A stretch of 64,000 nucleotides of DNA, from the NCBI GenBank assembly GCA_030035585.1, contig CM057482.1, positions 16,665,001 through 16,729,000 of the forward strand, read 5' to 3'. A program made the position numbers and the translations under genes. Position 1 is the first letter of the stretch; each line of letters begins with the position of its first letter. The stretch comes from Dugong dugon (taxonomy: Eukaryota > Chordata > Mammalia > Sirenia > Dugongidae). A model generated the notes under the pieces. It had not been told where the DNA came from. It ran no database searches and saw only the letters and a list, made by a program, of their open reading frames with translations. This document shows positions 32,327 through 44,589 of the stretch, piece after piece.

Positions 32327-33587
32327 GTTGAGAAACCGATAGAGGGAGAGAGAAGCCAGGGTCTGAGCAACTAACATAAAAACCATGAGAAGGCCATGAG
32401 GAGACCAAAGACAGTAGTGAGCTGGTGTAGGAGCCAGTGGCAGTCTGGGATGGGAAGGCAGTGGGAAGTAGGTCAGTTATAGAGGGTCAGCTGCTCTTGC
32501 TGGCACCAACATTGCTTGGCAGGACCTTTTCTGGCCCGGTTATTAGCCTGGGAAATTAGCAACAATAGCCTAGGATGCGAGGTGCACTTGGGGAGGTAAT
32601 GGAAGGTTTGGGCAGGTGGGAAGTATCCCAGGGCAGCTTCAAAACCTTACCTGGTTGAGAATCTGGTGAGGAAACTTGTGTGATGACTAGCTGTTCTTAG
32701 GCATTTCCTTCCTCCCCAAACACTCATTGACAGAGGATTACAACCTAAGAAGTTTACCACCTCTAGGAACTGTCTTTCCAAGATTTTTAGAGACATTCTC
32801 TGAAACCTGGTTAATGGGGCTGGGAATGCTGGTGGTGTCGAGGTTCTGTGATGTGTGGTGTTCTCCTTCTGGGGGACCTTCTCCAACCTTCTCCATAAAT
32901 AGTCCTAAGGATCAATATCACAATGCAATTATATTAGAAATAAATAACAAAAAAATAGTAATTGTTGACAGACAATTTTCCACAGGTCTGTTGTGTTTCT
33001 GCATGTCTTCTGAGCAGAGGCATTGTCAGCTTTTTTTCCATACTATCTGTTCAAGGATGTTTATATGTTTATAGGGAACAGCCTTGGAAAATAGAGATAG
33101 TGTCTCCCTTCAGGGCAGAGGGGAGATTTGTTTGCTGTCCTGTAGTATGAAGTTAATGTCTCCCACATAAAGTGATACTCGTGAGGAATGTGCCTCTTAG
33201 CTCAAGTAGATACAAGAGACTAAACGGGCGGCTTCTGTCTGGAGGTGAGTTGGGCAGGCAGAGAGGGTCAGGAGCTGGTTGAATGGACATGGGGAATCGG
33301 GTGGAAAGGAGGAGTGTGCTGTCACAGTATGGGGAGAGCAATTAGAGTCACGTAACAATGTATGTATAAATTTTTGTATGGGAAAAAAGAAAACAAAGAT
33401 AATGTCTCCCACCTGCAGCCATAAGGCTTTTTTGAGATTTAAATTAGGAGGTAATGGTTTGACAACTATCCTTTTTTAGCAGGATAAGACAAATTTATAT
33501 TGCTACAGAGCAGTTTCTGGCAGGCTTTTGTAGTTTGGATCAGGCTTTTTTACGGTTAATATTTGGTTTTGTGGGTAAGAAAAACCT
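32327..33587. other. No gene or repeat recognised
   Basis: Unique-looking DNA. The short open frames on both strands between 32647 and 33412 have no recognisable domains. Confidence 0.45.
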
Positions 33588-33602
33588 TAAAATCAAAGTA
33601 AA

Positions 33603-33679
33603 CAAAAAAACCTGTTGCCAGTTGAGGCAATTCTGACTCACAGCGACCCTATGTGACACAGTAGAACTGCCCCATAGGG
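33603..33679 (-). mobile_element. 5'-truncated AfroSINE, minus strand
   Basis: Only the 3' part is present (cctgttgccagttgaggcaa to ctgccccatagg). Exact 15-bp duplications, ttaaaatcaaagtaa, at 33588-33602 and 33680-33694 show a bona fide truncated insertion. Confidence 0.9.
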
Positions 33680-33696
33680 TTAAAATCAAAGTAAGA

Positions 33697-34213
33697 CAGA
33701 GGTCCTGAGGCTGTGGAAAATTCCACTGCCTCAGGCAGCTTGCTTGACACTACCTGTAGCTTTACATTAATGTCCTGGTTCCCCTTTCCTTAACTGCTGC
33801 CCCAAACTAGAGGAAATTCAGCGGAAACTGGTTTAGGCACCATGTTGACATTCTGGATAACCTTTTAGCTCATTAAGTACCTCATACAAAGTAACTTCCC
33901 TGCCTCTGGGTGGAGTTTAACCACCAACTTGTGAACATGCGATGCATGAAGTTGTATGTAAACCCTCATTGCGACTGTGTAGTATGATTAAGAATGTTGT
34001 TATGTAACTTGTATGAACTTCCTGCTTGTAAACTCCGTTAAGACTAACCTTCCCTCGCGCTCTCACTGAGCAGTCATTGGCGACAGCAGCCCTGACTGTT
34101 CCTTTCCTTTCGCAATGAAATAAAAGTGCCTTTCTTTATCTCCCACCTCGTCTCTCGTTTATTGGCTGAGATGAGTCACGTCAAGCAGAACTTGGGGTTT
34201 CCACCCAGCAACA
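33697..34213 (+). mobile_element. Probable ERV1-like solo LTR, ends uncertain
   Basis: The 3' half looks like a retroviral R-U5: aatgaaataaaagtgccttt with AATAAA at about 34119, ctcgtctctcgtttattggc, and an end near ccacccagcaaca. The nine-mer aaagtaaga at 33688-33696 and 34214-34222 may be coincidental, since the duplication expected for this class is 4-6 bp. No internal region is present. Confidence 0.5.
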
Positions 34214-34222
34214 AAAGTAAGA

Positions 34223-34602
34223 TGTCTGTTATTAATTTTCCTATTCCACACTCTCCTGTTTTAAGCAGTGAGAAAATTAGACGAACTTATGTGGAGCAAC
34301 TGTTTTATAAGACTGTGATACCAGAGAAAAGGGAAACAAACGAGATGAATGTGACAATGACTGTAGCTTTAGGCCTTGGAGATATATTCTGGACAGCAGA
34401 GCAGGTAGAGAGTTACCAAACAGAGCATCGTGTTCTCTTTGAGTTGAGGAGCAGAGATAGGAGTTAGGGGAGTCGGAGGTGGCTGGAAGTTGTGGGGCAG
34501 AGCTGCACAGAGGAGAGAACTACATAGCAAAATGACTTCAGTCTTATTCATACTAAGATGTGTATACATAGAGTAAAACTCTTCCAGATATAATACTACT
34601 AT
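34223..34602. other. Nothing recognised
   Basis: A 113-codon open frame starts inside the neighbouring LTR and runs into this stretch. It has no recognisable protein character. Confidence 0.4.
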
Positions 34603-34716
34603 CAGTTCGAATTCACCAGCTGCTCCTTGGAAACCCTATGGGGCAGTTCTACTCTGTCCTAAAGGGTTGCTGTGAGTTGGAATTGACTTGACTAACGGGT
34701 TTGGTTTAGTTTTTGT
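34603..34716 (+). mobile_element. 5'-truncated AfroSINE, plus strand
   Basis: Only the downstream half is present: ctgctccttggaaaccctat, ctgtcctaaagggttgctgt and the gggtttggttt end. Confidence 0.9.
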
Positions 34717-35528
34717 ATCCCATTATTTAAAGATATATCATGATAATTAAATCTGTTTACTATAAACTCTCAAATACTAAATACAAAACAAAGAGTTGTA
34801 ACTAACAAGTCACCAAAGGAGAAAAAAACGGATTCATAAAAAATATTTAATTAATTTTAAAAAGGCAATAAAAGAGGAATAGGGACACAAAGATGCAATA
34901 GAAAATCAGTAAGGACGTAGAGGGCTTGAAAAACACATTAAACACTGTTTAAGCCAAACTATTCAACATTTATAGACCGCTCCACCCAGCAACAGTATAA
35001 TACACATTCCTTTCAAGTGCACAGGGAATGTTTACAAGATAGATAATATCTTGATACATAAAACAAGTCTCAATAAATTGAAAACATTTCATCTCATTCA
35101 TAGTGTATTCTCTGAGTACAAAGGAATAAAATTAGAAAATAGTAACAGAAAGATTCCCCTCCCCCCAAATATTTGGAAACTAAATAACCCCATGGATCAA
35201 AGAAGAAATCAAAAGTGAAATTAGAAAGTACTTTGAACTGAATAAAAATGAAAACACAATTTATCAAAAATTGTAAGATGCTGGTAAAGTAGTGCTACAG
35301 GGAATTTATGGCACAAAATGTTTATGTTAGGGGAAAAAAAAAATCTCAAATCAGTTCCCACCTTAAGAAAGTAGAAAAAGTAAAGCCAATTAAACCTCAA
35401 AACAAAAGAGCAAAACAATAAAATCAAATATTTGTTCTTTAACAAGATCAATAAAATTGATAAATCTTTAGCCAGATTAATCAGGACAAAAGTGAGAAGA
35501 CACAATTTGCCAACATCAAGAAGGAGAA

Positions 35529-35683
35529 CTCACACTCATTGGCGATGAGTCGATTCCGACTCATAGCGACCCTGTAGGACAGAGTAGAACTGCCTCACAA
35601 GGTTTCCAAGGAGCGCCTGGTGGATTACAACTGCCGACCTTTTGGTTATCAGCCAAACTCTAAACTGTGCCACCAAAGCTCCG
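35529..35683 (-). mobile_element. AfroSINE, minus strand
   Basis: Tail side gatgagtcgattccgactca, middle tttccaaggagcgcctggtg, head agccaaactctaaactgtgc. It lies inside the old plus-strand L1. Confidence 0.95.
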
Positions 35684-36798
35684 TATATAAGTATATATAC
35701 GTAAAAATAATACATGATAACCAAACGGATTTTATCCCAGGAATGTAAGATTGACTTAACATTAAAAATCAGTGTAATTCATCATATTAAAGAATAAAAA
35801 GAAAAATCACATGATCATCTAACTAAATACACTAAAAATACTTGAGAAAATCCAACATCCATTTCTGACAAAAACTTCCTCCACCTGATGAAGGGCAGCT
35901 TTGAAAAATCTACAGTTAACGTCATACTAATGGTGAAAGACTGAGTGCTTTCCCCCTAAGATCAGGAACAAAGCACGGATGTCCCTCTCACCACTTCCAT
36001 TCAACATTACATTGGAGGTTCTAGATAACGAGACCACACAACATAAAAAGCATCCAGGCTGGAAAAGAAGAAATAATACTGTGTTTATTCACAGATGGCA
36101 TGATTATCTATGTAGAAAATCCTATGGTATGTTCCAAATACTCCTAGAATTAAAAAGTGAGTTTAACAAGATTGCAGGACATAAGGTCAATATACAAAAT
36201 CAGCTGTATTTCTACATAGTAGCAGTGAACAATATGAAATAGAAATTACTAAGACAACAATTTATTAAAGCATTAAAAACATGAAATATTAAGGGATAAA
36301 TTTGACAAAAGATATGCAAGACCTATGCATTGAATACTACAAAACGTTTCTGAAAGAAATTAAAGAAGACCTAAATAAATGGAGAGCTATACCAAGTTCA
36401 GAATACTCAATGTTGTTTGGATGTCAAATCTCCCCTTATTGATCTATAAATTCAATGCAATGTTAATCAAAATCCTAGCAAACTTTTTTTTTGTAGGAAT
36501 TGACAAGCTGATTCTAAAATTTATGTGGAAATGCCAAGAACCAAGAATAGCCAAAATAACTTTGAAAAAGAGGAACAAAGTGTGAATAATTACACTACCT
36601 CATTTTAAGACTTATTATAAAGCTACCATAAACGAGATAGTGTGGTATTTGGGTAAAGATAGACAAATAAATCAGCAGAAAAATATAGAGAATAAAGAAA
36701 TAGATTCACATATATTTGGAAAACTTAATTTTGAAAACATTCAAAGACAATTCAGTGGATAAAAAATAGTCTTTCAAAAACTGCTGGAATGTTTAGAT

Positions 36799-36831
36799 AT
36801 CCACACACACACACACACATGCACACACACG
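36799..36831. repeat. (AC)n microsatellite
   Basis: An interrupted CA repeat within old L1 sequence. Confidence 0.9.
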
Positions 36832-37253
36832 AATCTCAATTCATACCACATGTCCTGTGCAAAAATTAACTCAAACGGAGTCATAGACCTAAATATAACA
36901 CCTAAAACTCTAAAACTTCTGAAAGGAAGTATAAGAAAAAGTCTTTGTGACCAAAAGCACAATCCATAAAAGGAAAAAATTGATAAATTAGACTTCATCA
37001 AAGTGAAGAACTTTGGCTCTTTGAAAGACAAGAGAATGAAAAGATAAACCACAGAATGGGAGAAAATGTTTGCAAATCACACATCTGATAAAGAACTTGT
37101 ATCCAGAATATATAAAGAACTCTCAAAATCAATAACAAAAAGCCTCAATTTTAAAAAAATGGGCAGTTTGAACAAATATGTAACCAAAAATCTTCTTTGA
37201 TCTTTATGATGGCAAATAAGCACATGAGAAAACCCTCAACATCATGTATCACT

Positions 37254-39076
37254 TGTTGTTGTTAGATGCCATTAAGTCGGTTCTGACTCATAGTGACCCC
37301 ATGTACAATAAAACGAAACACTGCCCTGTCCTGGGCCATCCTCACAATCGTTGTTATGCTTGAGCCCGTTGTTGCAGCCACTGTGTTGATCTATCTCATT
37401 GACAGTCTTCATCTTTTTCGCTGACCCTATACTTTACCAAGCATGATGTCCTTCTCCAGGGACTGATCTCTCCTGATAACATGTCCAAAGTATGTGAGAC
37501 ATAGTCTTGCCATCCTTGCTTCCAAGGAGCATTCTGGTTGTCCTTCTTCCAGAACAGATTTGTTTGTTCTTCAGCAGTCCATAGTATATTCAATATTCTT
37601 TGCCAACATTATAATTTAAAGATGGCAATTCTTCTTCGATCTTCCTTATTTATTATCCAGTTTTCACATGCATATGAGGCGATTGAAAATACCTTGGCTT
37701 GGGTCAGGCGCACCTTAGTCCTCAAGGTGACATCTTTGCTTTTCAACACTTTAAAGAGGTCTTTTGCAGCAGATTTGCCCAGTGTGATCCATCTGTTGAT
37801 TTCTTGACTGATGCTTCCATGGGTGTTGATTGTGGATCCAAGTAAAATGAAATCCTTGACAACTTCAATCTTTTCTCTGTTTGTCATGATGTTGCTGTGG
37901 ATTTTTGTTTTCTTTATGTTGAAGTGTAATCCATACTGAAGGCTGTGGTCTTTGATCTTCATCAGTAAGTGTCTCAAGTCCTCTTCACCTTCAGCAAGCA
38001 AAGTTGTGTCATCTGTATAACACAGGTTGTTAATGAGTCTTCCTCCAGTCCTGATGCACCGTTCTTCTTCGTATAGTCCAGCTTCTTCTGCATTATTTGC
38101 TCAGCATACAGGTTGAAAAGGTATGGTGAAAAGTTACAATCCTGACGCTCACCTTTGCTGACTTTAAACCATGCAGTATCCCCTTGTTCTATTCAAACAA
38201 CTGCCTCTTGATCTATGTACAGGTTCCCATGGGACAATTAAGTGTTCTGGAATTCCCATTCTTCGCAACGTTATCCATTATTTGTTATGACCCACACAGT
38301 GGAATGCCTTCGCATAGTCAATAAAACACAGGTAAACATCTTTCTAGAAACACAGGTAAACATCTTTCTGGTATTCTCTGCTTTCAGCCAGGATCCACCT
38401 GACATCAGCAATGATATCCCTGGTTCCACATCATCTTCTGAATCCAGCTTGAATTTCTAGCAGTTCCTTGTCAACATACTGCTGCAGCGGCTTTTGAATG
38501 ATCTTCAGAAAAATTTTACTTACATGTGATATTAATGATATTGTTCAATAATTTCCACATTCAGTTGGATCACCTTTCTTGGGAATAGGCATAAATATGG
38601 ATCTCTTCCTGTTGGTTGGGCAGGTAGCTGTCTTCCAAATTTCTTGGCATAGACAAGTGAGTACTTCCAGCCCTGCATCGGTTTGTTGAAACATCTCAGT
38701 TGGTATTCCGTCAATTCCTAGAGCCTTGTTTTTCCCCAGTGCCTTCAGTGCAGCTTGGACTTCTTCCTTCAGTACCGCCAGTTCCTAATCATATGCTACC
38801 TCCTGAAATGGTTGAACATCGACCAATTATTTTTGGTACAGTGACTGTATATTCCTTCCATCTTCTTTTGATGCTTCCTGCATTGTTTAATATTTTCCCC
38901 ATAGAATCCTTCAATATTGCAACTTGAGGCTTGAGTTTTTTCTTCAGTTCTTTCAGCTTGAGAAATGCCAAACGTGTTCTTCCCTTCTGGTTTTCTATCT
39001 CCAGGTCTTTGCACATGTAAAGTAAAAGAGCTGAAAAGAAGATTTCAGAGGGCAGCTTGAGACGACAAAGTATTAT
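37254..39076 (-). mobile_element. RTE LINE with inverted 5' segment
   Basis: 37254-39018 is a minus-strand RTE 3' portion. At 39019-39076 the orientation flips: aaagagctgaaaagaagatt and cagcttgagacgacaaagta is plus-strand RTE sequence that lies immediately upstream in the intact element. The switch point is where the two pieces adjoin, the hallmark of 5' inversion (twin priming). Similar flanks atgtatcact (37244-37253) and atatgtcact (39075-39084) are the likely target duplication in the old L1. Confidence 0.85.
37609..38714 (-). pseudogene. RTE reverse transcriptase remnants in the 37-39 kb copy
   Basis: The piece at 37609-38001 reads MLAEGEEDLRHLLMKIKDHS...INTHGSISQEINRWITLGKS, just downstream of the catalytic motif. 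38532-38714 holds a short early-RT piece. Multiple breaks are present and it is not functional. Confidence 0.75.
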
Positions 39077-39863
39077 ATGTCACTAGGGCAATGCAAATTA
39101 AAACTACAGTGACATATCACTACATACCTATTGGGATTGGCTAGAATGAAAAAGAGATGGAATAACTGGAACTCTCATATACTGCTGGTGGGAATATAAA
39201 AAGGTAGAATCACTTTGGAAAACGGTCTGGCAGTTTCTTATAAAGTTAATCATACTTTTATCATTTGATCCAGCAATTCTACTCCTAGGCAAACACCTAG
39301 GAGAAGTGAAAGTATATGCCCACACAAACACTTAGGTATTAGTGTTCATAGTGGCTTTATTCATAATAACCTCAAACTGAAAACAACCCAGATACTCATC
39401 AACAGTGAATTTGTAAACAAATTGTGATCTATCCATGCAATGGAATATTCCTCAGGAGCAAAAGATATTGAAATATTGATACGCACAATAACTTGGATGA
39501 ATCTCAAAAATATCATGAGAAGCTAAAGAAGCTAGACACAAAAGAACAAGTACACTTTGTTTATATGAAACTCTAGAAAAGAAGTTTAATTTTTAATGAC
39601 AGAAAATAGATCACTGGTTCCCTGGGGCAAGGGTGAGGTGATTGATTAGAATGGCATACACGAGAAACTTTCAGAGTGATGAAAATGTTCTATATGTTGA
39701 TTTTGATGGTGACTAGACAGGTGTATAATTTGTCAGATCACCAAATTGAGCACTTACAATGATGTATTTTATTTGATATAAATTATACCTCAATACAGTT
39801 GATTTAAACAATAGCAGAGTATACCAAAGAACCAATAACCAAGTTCCTATACTGCAGTCACCA

Positions 39864-40017
39864 TTGGAAACCCTGGTGCCGTAGTGGTTAAGAGCTACGG
39901 ATGCTAACCGAAAGGTCACAGTACAAATCCACCAGGCACTCCTTGGAAACCTTATGGGGGCAGTTCTACTCTGTCCTATAGGGTGGCTGTGAGTTGGAAT
40001 CAACTCAACGGCAATGG
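39864..40017 (+). mobile_element. AfroSINE (short form), plus strand
   Basis: tggaaaccctggtgccgtag, ggttaagagctacggatgct, ctccttggaaaccttatggg and gagttggaatcaactcaacg appear in order. Confidence 0.95.
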
Positions 40018-40089
40018 ATTATTGACAAGTCAGACTCCCTGGAAGGTTCTGTTTGTTCTTATGGCCCAGGGTTCGGTGACTTGCCCTAA

Positions 40090-40569
40090 TGTCTTAGTCA
40101 TCTAGCACTGCTATAACAGAAATACCACAAGTGGATGGCTTTAACAAAGAGAAGTTTATTTCCTCACAGTAAAGTAGGCGAAAAGTCCAAATTCAGGGCA
40201 TCAGCTCCAGGGGAGGCTTTCTCTCTCTGTCGGCCTTCTCATCAGTCTTCCCCTGGACTAGGAGCTTCTCTGCACAGGGACCCCAGGTCCAAAGGACGAG
40301 CTCTGCTCCCAGCACTGCTTTGTTGGTGATATGAGGATCCCTGTCTCTCTGCTTGCTTCTCTCTTTTATATCTCAAGAGATAGACTCAAGACACAATCCA
40401 ATCTTGTAGACTGAGTCCTGCCTCACTAACACGATTGCCACCCATCCTCCCTCATTAACATCATAGAGGCAGGATTTACAACATACAGGAAAATCACACA
40501 ATACTGGGAATCATGGCCCAGCCAAATTGATAGACATGTGTTTCGGGTAACATAATTCAATTCATGACA
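40090..40569 (-). mobile_element. MaLR-type solo LTR with 5-bp duplication, minus strand
   Basis: Plus-strand ends tgtcttagtcatctagcact and taattcaattcatgaca are flanked by exact cctaa (40085-40089 and 40570-40574). On the minus strand it begins tgtcatgaattgaattatgt, has a TATA-like box (gatataaaag) and an AATAAAC signal near the end. The five-base duplication and termini fit ERVL-MaLR. No internal region. The intact duplication suggests it is among the younger LTRs here. Confidence 0.85.
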
Positions 40570-40574
40570 CCTAA

Positions 40575-42795
40575 CAACCATCTCCAAGTTGTCTCTGGGG
40601 AGACCAGATTAGATGCAGAGGAAGAAGAAGGCAGCAATATTGAGGATTTTGTGCCATCACCCACAGGCCACAACTAGAGGAGAGGGATTATCAGGGGAGA
40701 AGATCTATAATAGCCTTGCCAGTGACAACAAGAGTCATCCTTCCACATGGACACCCAGATCACTCCTGGATTTGTGCCTGTGGGCTGGCTCCACCCTCAG
40801 GGAATGCAGGGAGGACTCCTGACCAAATTTCCCAGAATTGCTCTATCTGATGGCCCTACCTGCTATCTGGTCCATCAGGTTTATCCCCCATTTTTAGCTG
40901 CTGATTTTATCACTGGAGCTGAGACAACCGGATTGCTAATAGCCAGGTGCTTCAGCCAACCCACCGCAGTTCTTGGGACTGACACCCCACCCCCACCCCC
41001 ACCACCAAGGTATTGCCCTACCTAACCCCTAGCTGATGGTTAAGTGGTCATTTTAAGGCTTTGCTCCAGTGAATGAATAGGTTTGCCATTCAACTCACCC
41101 TGCCCTTTGCCATCCTGGATGCGTTACAAAGACACGTTTATATTTATTTTCTATATATTTTACCCAGCTCCAATAGCTTCTTACTTTTACTTTCAAATCA
41201 CCTATAATTTTTCACATTATAATTTCCATACTTTAATATTTCCACAGCACTCTCTACCAAAGTTTATTGTTAGCATGGTTTCTCCTCTGAGGAGAGGGAG
41301 TCCTTTGGCAAGGCTGGGAAGAGGACTGCTGTTTTGCATTAAAAAGCTTGAAAGCACTATTTGACTTCTTAAACTGTATGCATGTAACTCTTAAATAAAT
41401 AAAATTACATCAAAAAAAAAAAAAAAAGACAAAGTAGGAAAAGACAGTATGCTCGCTGCCCCTCCCCATCCGGTACCCGATGCAGGCATGACTAATCCAC
41501 CACTTCTTCTCACTGAGTCACAGCCTCACAGCCTTTCTCAGTACAGTGCTTACAGTGCTCCAGGCAGTCACTACCAATCAATTAGTGAAACTGATTGTCC
41601 ATTCCCGATCTTATCCACTGGCTCCGCAAACAGGTTTTGTTTTGCTTTTCTCACTCTAAATGTTGTGCCCTTCCCAGAATGACTCCCAGCTTCAGCCTTC
41701 CAGCTTCATACACCACAGCCTAAGGTGTATTCTGCTTCTAAACCAAGCAGTGCCTCACTGCCATGGAACTTTCCTTGTCCACAGTCAATCCCTACTTGAT
41801 AAAGGAGGAAGTTTGGACAGCTATAGTGTGTGAGAGCAGATTCATTTAAAGAAGTCCAAATGGTCGAGAGAAACCCCCTTTGGGAACAGTGGGTGCTGCT
41901 GACTGCTTGGGAACCGTATTGCTTCAGAGATCTTCATTCCTGTTCTGTCACTCTGAATCACCTTTGGGGAGGGGGACATGACCTCTGACCTTTCAGTACT
42001 TTCACCTCTGAGAAGAGGAGTAACAACTTCCGATGGCCGTTCCTACTGCTATTCCCACTGTGGTTGGCTTGAACCTGCTACAGAGATCTTGCATTACACT
42101 CAGGTGAAGGGTAAGTCACAGGAAAAGTTACAGTCGTAAAAGCCATTACCTTACTCTCCCACCACCAGAAAGAACGCTGACAGTTTTTTATATTTCCTCT
42201 TGCAAATCTTCAGTCTTGGGAAGCAGAGCAATCAATCATGGTGTCAACACAAATAGGCCTCAGAAAATTCAAAGTTAAAGTCGCCTCTGACAGTTTCCTC
42301 GCCTGTAAAACTAGGGGTTTAGACCAGATGGTCTCGAAGGGTCTTTCCAGCTCTAATGTCTCATGACTTTATGGCTTCAGTCAATAATAAAAAACAAGAG
42401 ACAAGTGGAAAGCAACACACTTTTCCTAAAACTTAGCACAGGTTCTAGAGAATTCACATACATTTCAGAAAAGGGTGTCTGATTTGAAATATAGGAAGCC
42501 AAAATCAATTCTGAAATGAAGTAGGACAACTTACTTATAAATTTTATCACCACTGAGTGCCTTTCAGTTGTCTCTGGGTAATTTATAGATGGGGTGGTAT
42601 AAGTATTGTTAACATTAAGTATTGTTATGATAAGTATCTTTCTTCATTAATGTAACCAGTTTGTTGTGTTTGCCAAAGACTGGAAGAAAACTGAGCCAAG
42701 AGCTGGAGGCCAGAAGTTCCCAGGCCTGCTCTGCACATCCAGGCTCTGGGTTTTTACATGTTCAACTACATTTCAAGTTAAGTAACTTTAACTTT
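40575..42795. other. No gene recognised; C-rich run and poly(A)-like tail
   Basis: A C-rich run (caccccacccccacccccac) at about 40982-41005 could form a G-quadruplex on the minus strand. AATAAA-type signals precede an A-run at 41398-41413, as at the end of a retroposed sequence, but I cannot identify its source. 42290-42370 (cagtttcctcgcctgtaaaa, tctttccagctctaatgtct) is a MIR-like fragment. Confidence 0.45.
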
Positions 42796-42995
42796 GGAGT
42801 CCCTGGGTGGTGCAAAAGGTTAACAGGCTCAGATGCTAACCAAAAAGTTGAAGGTTCGAATCCATCCAGAGGCACCTTGGAAGAAAGGCCTGATGATCTA
42901 CTTCCAAAAAATCAGCCGTTGAAAACCCTGTGGAGCACAGTTCTATGCTGACAGACCTGGGGCCACCATAAGCTGGATGGGCTCCATGACAGCTA
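42796..42995 (+). mobile_element. AfroSINE (long form), plus strand
   Basis: ggagtccctgggtggtgcaa head, agaaaggcctgatgatctac, tcagccgttgaaaaccctgt, ggagcacagttctatgctga and a diverged tail. Confidence 0.95.
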
Positions 42996-44232
42996 GTTAG
43001 CTTTACTCTTTGGTCCTTCATCACTATGAACCACCACATCTCCATGGCAATAGAGGGTACCCTTACCTTCACCAAACCTGCTAAAATTCTTCTAGAAAAC
43101 CAGTTGCCTTTCAGATGGTTGAGGTTCAGAATGCAGCCTGTACACCCTCTTTGACCACAGAGAAAAGTTGCTTATTCCTGCAATACCAGTGATCTCCCAG
43201 GGAGTTAAGAGGTGGCTGTAAAAATCCAAACGGAAAAGCCATAGGCAAGAAACACATTCTGGGAAAAGCTTATCTAAGGTTTGGCACAGATTCCAGGGCC
43301 TTTGCTTTGGGAGTTGATGGTACTCAGACGGAAATGGAAGCCTCAGGGATGGGTGAGGTGGCTCCGGAGAACAAATGTGTGCAGGGAGAAAAGAAGAGGA
43401 CCCAGGATAGAAGCTGACAGGGTGGGGGTCATTCTTCCTCTGCTCCCAGGCGGCATGTTTCCCCAGTCTTTTCATGCCCTCAGGAACCTCCACGTGGGTT
43501 AGTGAAGTGTTGCATTTCTTCATTCATTTATTGAGCCATCCTTTCTTTCACTTACCCATTCATTTATTTTAGAAGCATTTATTCCACACTTGCCATGTGT
43601 CAAATATTGCATTAGGCACTGAGTTCACATGGATGAATAGGACACAGTTCCAGCCCACCAGGGCTCACACGAGCAAGTGCAGTTCAGCATCGCACATGCC
43701 ATGATGTGGTGGGGACATCCTAGAGGGCCACCTGAGCCCACTTGCGGGAAGAAACCCAAAGGAGGGCCTCCCTCAGGGTTCTGAAGGGTGTGGCATTATT
43801 TGAAGGGTGAGGAGGGCGAAGGGGGTGAGGGGAAAGGCATTCCAGGCTCAGGGAACAGCTTTCACAATGGCTCAGAGACAAGAAAGAGCATGTGGAGTTT
43901 GGGGCCTACAAGCAGTTCTGAGAACACAGCTGATGAACTGGCCCCATAAAGCTGGTGGTTGGCTGGAGCCCTCATCTTCACGTAAAGAATCAGCTTGCTT
44001 GAGCTGCCCATGTGGACTGGTTGCATATGGTTTGATTGTACTTAACTCTGGGTGACTGAGTTCAGTGAAACTCCACTCCATCCCCTTCAGAGGGAACCTG
44101 AGGATTTTTGAGGCAGACAGTAACCTGAAGCAGTGGCTGGTACCCGGTGAAGGGTTTGAAGGAAAAAGACCTCCAGCAGACTCTGGCAGTGGTCTGAGGC
44201 ATTCAGGACGGCACAAAGAGAAGTGCTATAGA
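42996..44232. other. No gene recognised; possible old repeat from 43515
   Basis: 43515-43930 has text such as tgccatgtgtcaaatattgc and aggcattccaggctcaggga that resembles the ancient repeat at 44590, but too weakly to call. Open frames here have no recognised domain. Confidence 0.4.
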
Positions 44233-44325
44233 CAGGTCACCTCATTTCATTCCCAGAATGCGAGCTATTGTACCCACTTTGCAGATGAGGAAGTAGAGGC
44301 TGAGAGTTGCTCTAGATCACCCTCA
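44233..44325 (-). mobile_element. MIR SINE fragment, minus strand
   Basis: ttgtacccactttgcagatgaggaag-type core followed by gaggctgagagttgctctag fits the reverse complement of MIR. Confidence 0.65.
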
Positions 44326-44589
44326 GACGTTTGTCACGGGGCTGGTTTTCCTGACTCGAGCAGAGACTAAGTTGTACCTGTCATACCACTGAGCTTCCCA
44401 CAAGTAAGATGCATGTTGGGGGAGGAAACCACGGAACTGTTTGGTTAGGTGTCAGTGGCTCAGGAGTGATCTGAGCCAAAATAGCTCCCATGTGCTGGAA
44501 GATGTGACAAATAGTTGTGTCAATATTTAGAGCAGGGAGGTCGGGAGTGGCTGTGGCTTTTAGCAGGTACATTCACTCATTCCTGATGC

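Larger units (their letters stand above)
34740..39790 (+). mobile_element. Old L1, plus strand, interrupted
   Basis: Decayed L1 from the endonuclease region (tatagaccgctccacccagc) through reverse transcriptase (ORF piece 35979-36242, LSPLPFNITLEVL...FNKIAGHKVNIQNQL; 36379-36585, IDKLILKFMWKCQEPRIAKI) to the C-terminus and 3' UTR (cactttggaaaacggtctgg, atggaatattcctcaggagc) ending about 39790. It is interrupted by an AfroSINE (35529-35683) and an RTE (37254-39076). It belongs to an L1M-type ancient subfamily, broken many times. Confidence 0.85.

Noticed and set aside
33688-34222. Nine-base duplication as definitive LTR boundary
   Set aside because: Longer than expected for a retroviral insertion, and the termini do not read TG...CA cleanly; boundaries left uncertain.
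43092-43523. 143-codon minus-strand open frame
   Set aside because: No family resemblance; the opposite strand is also partly open.
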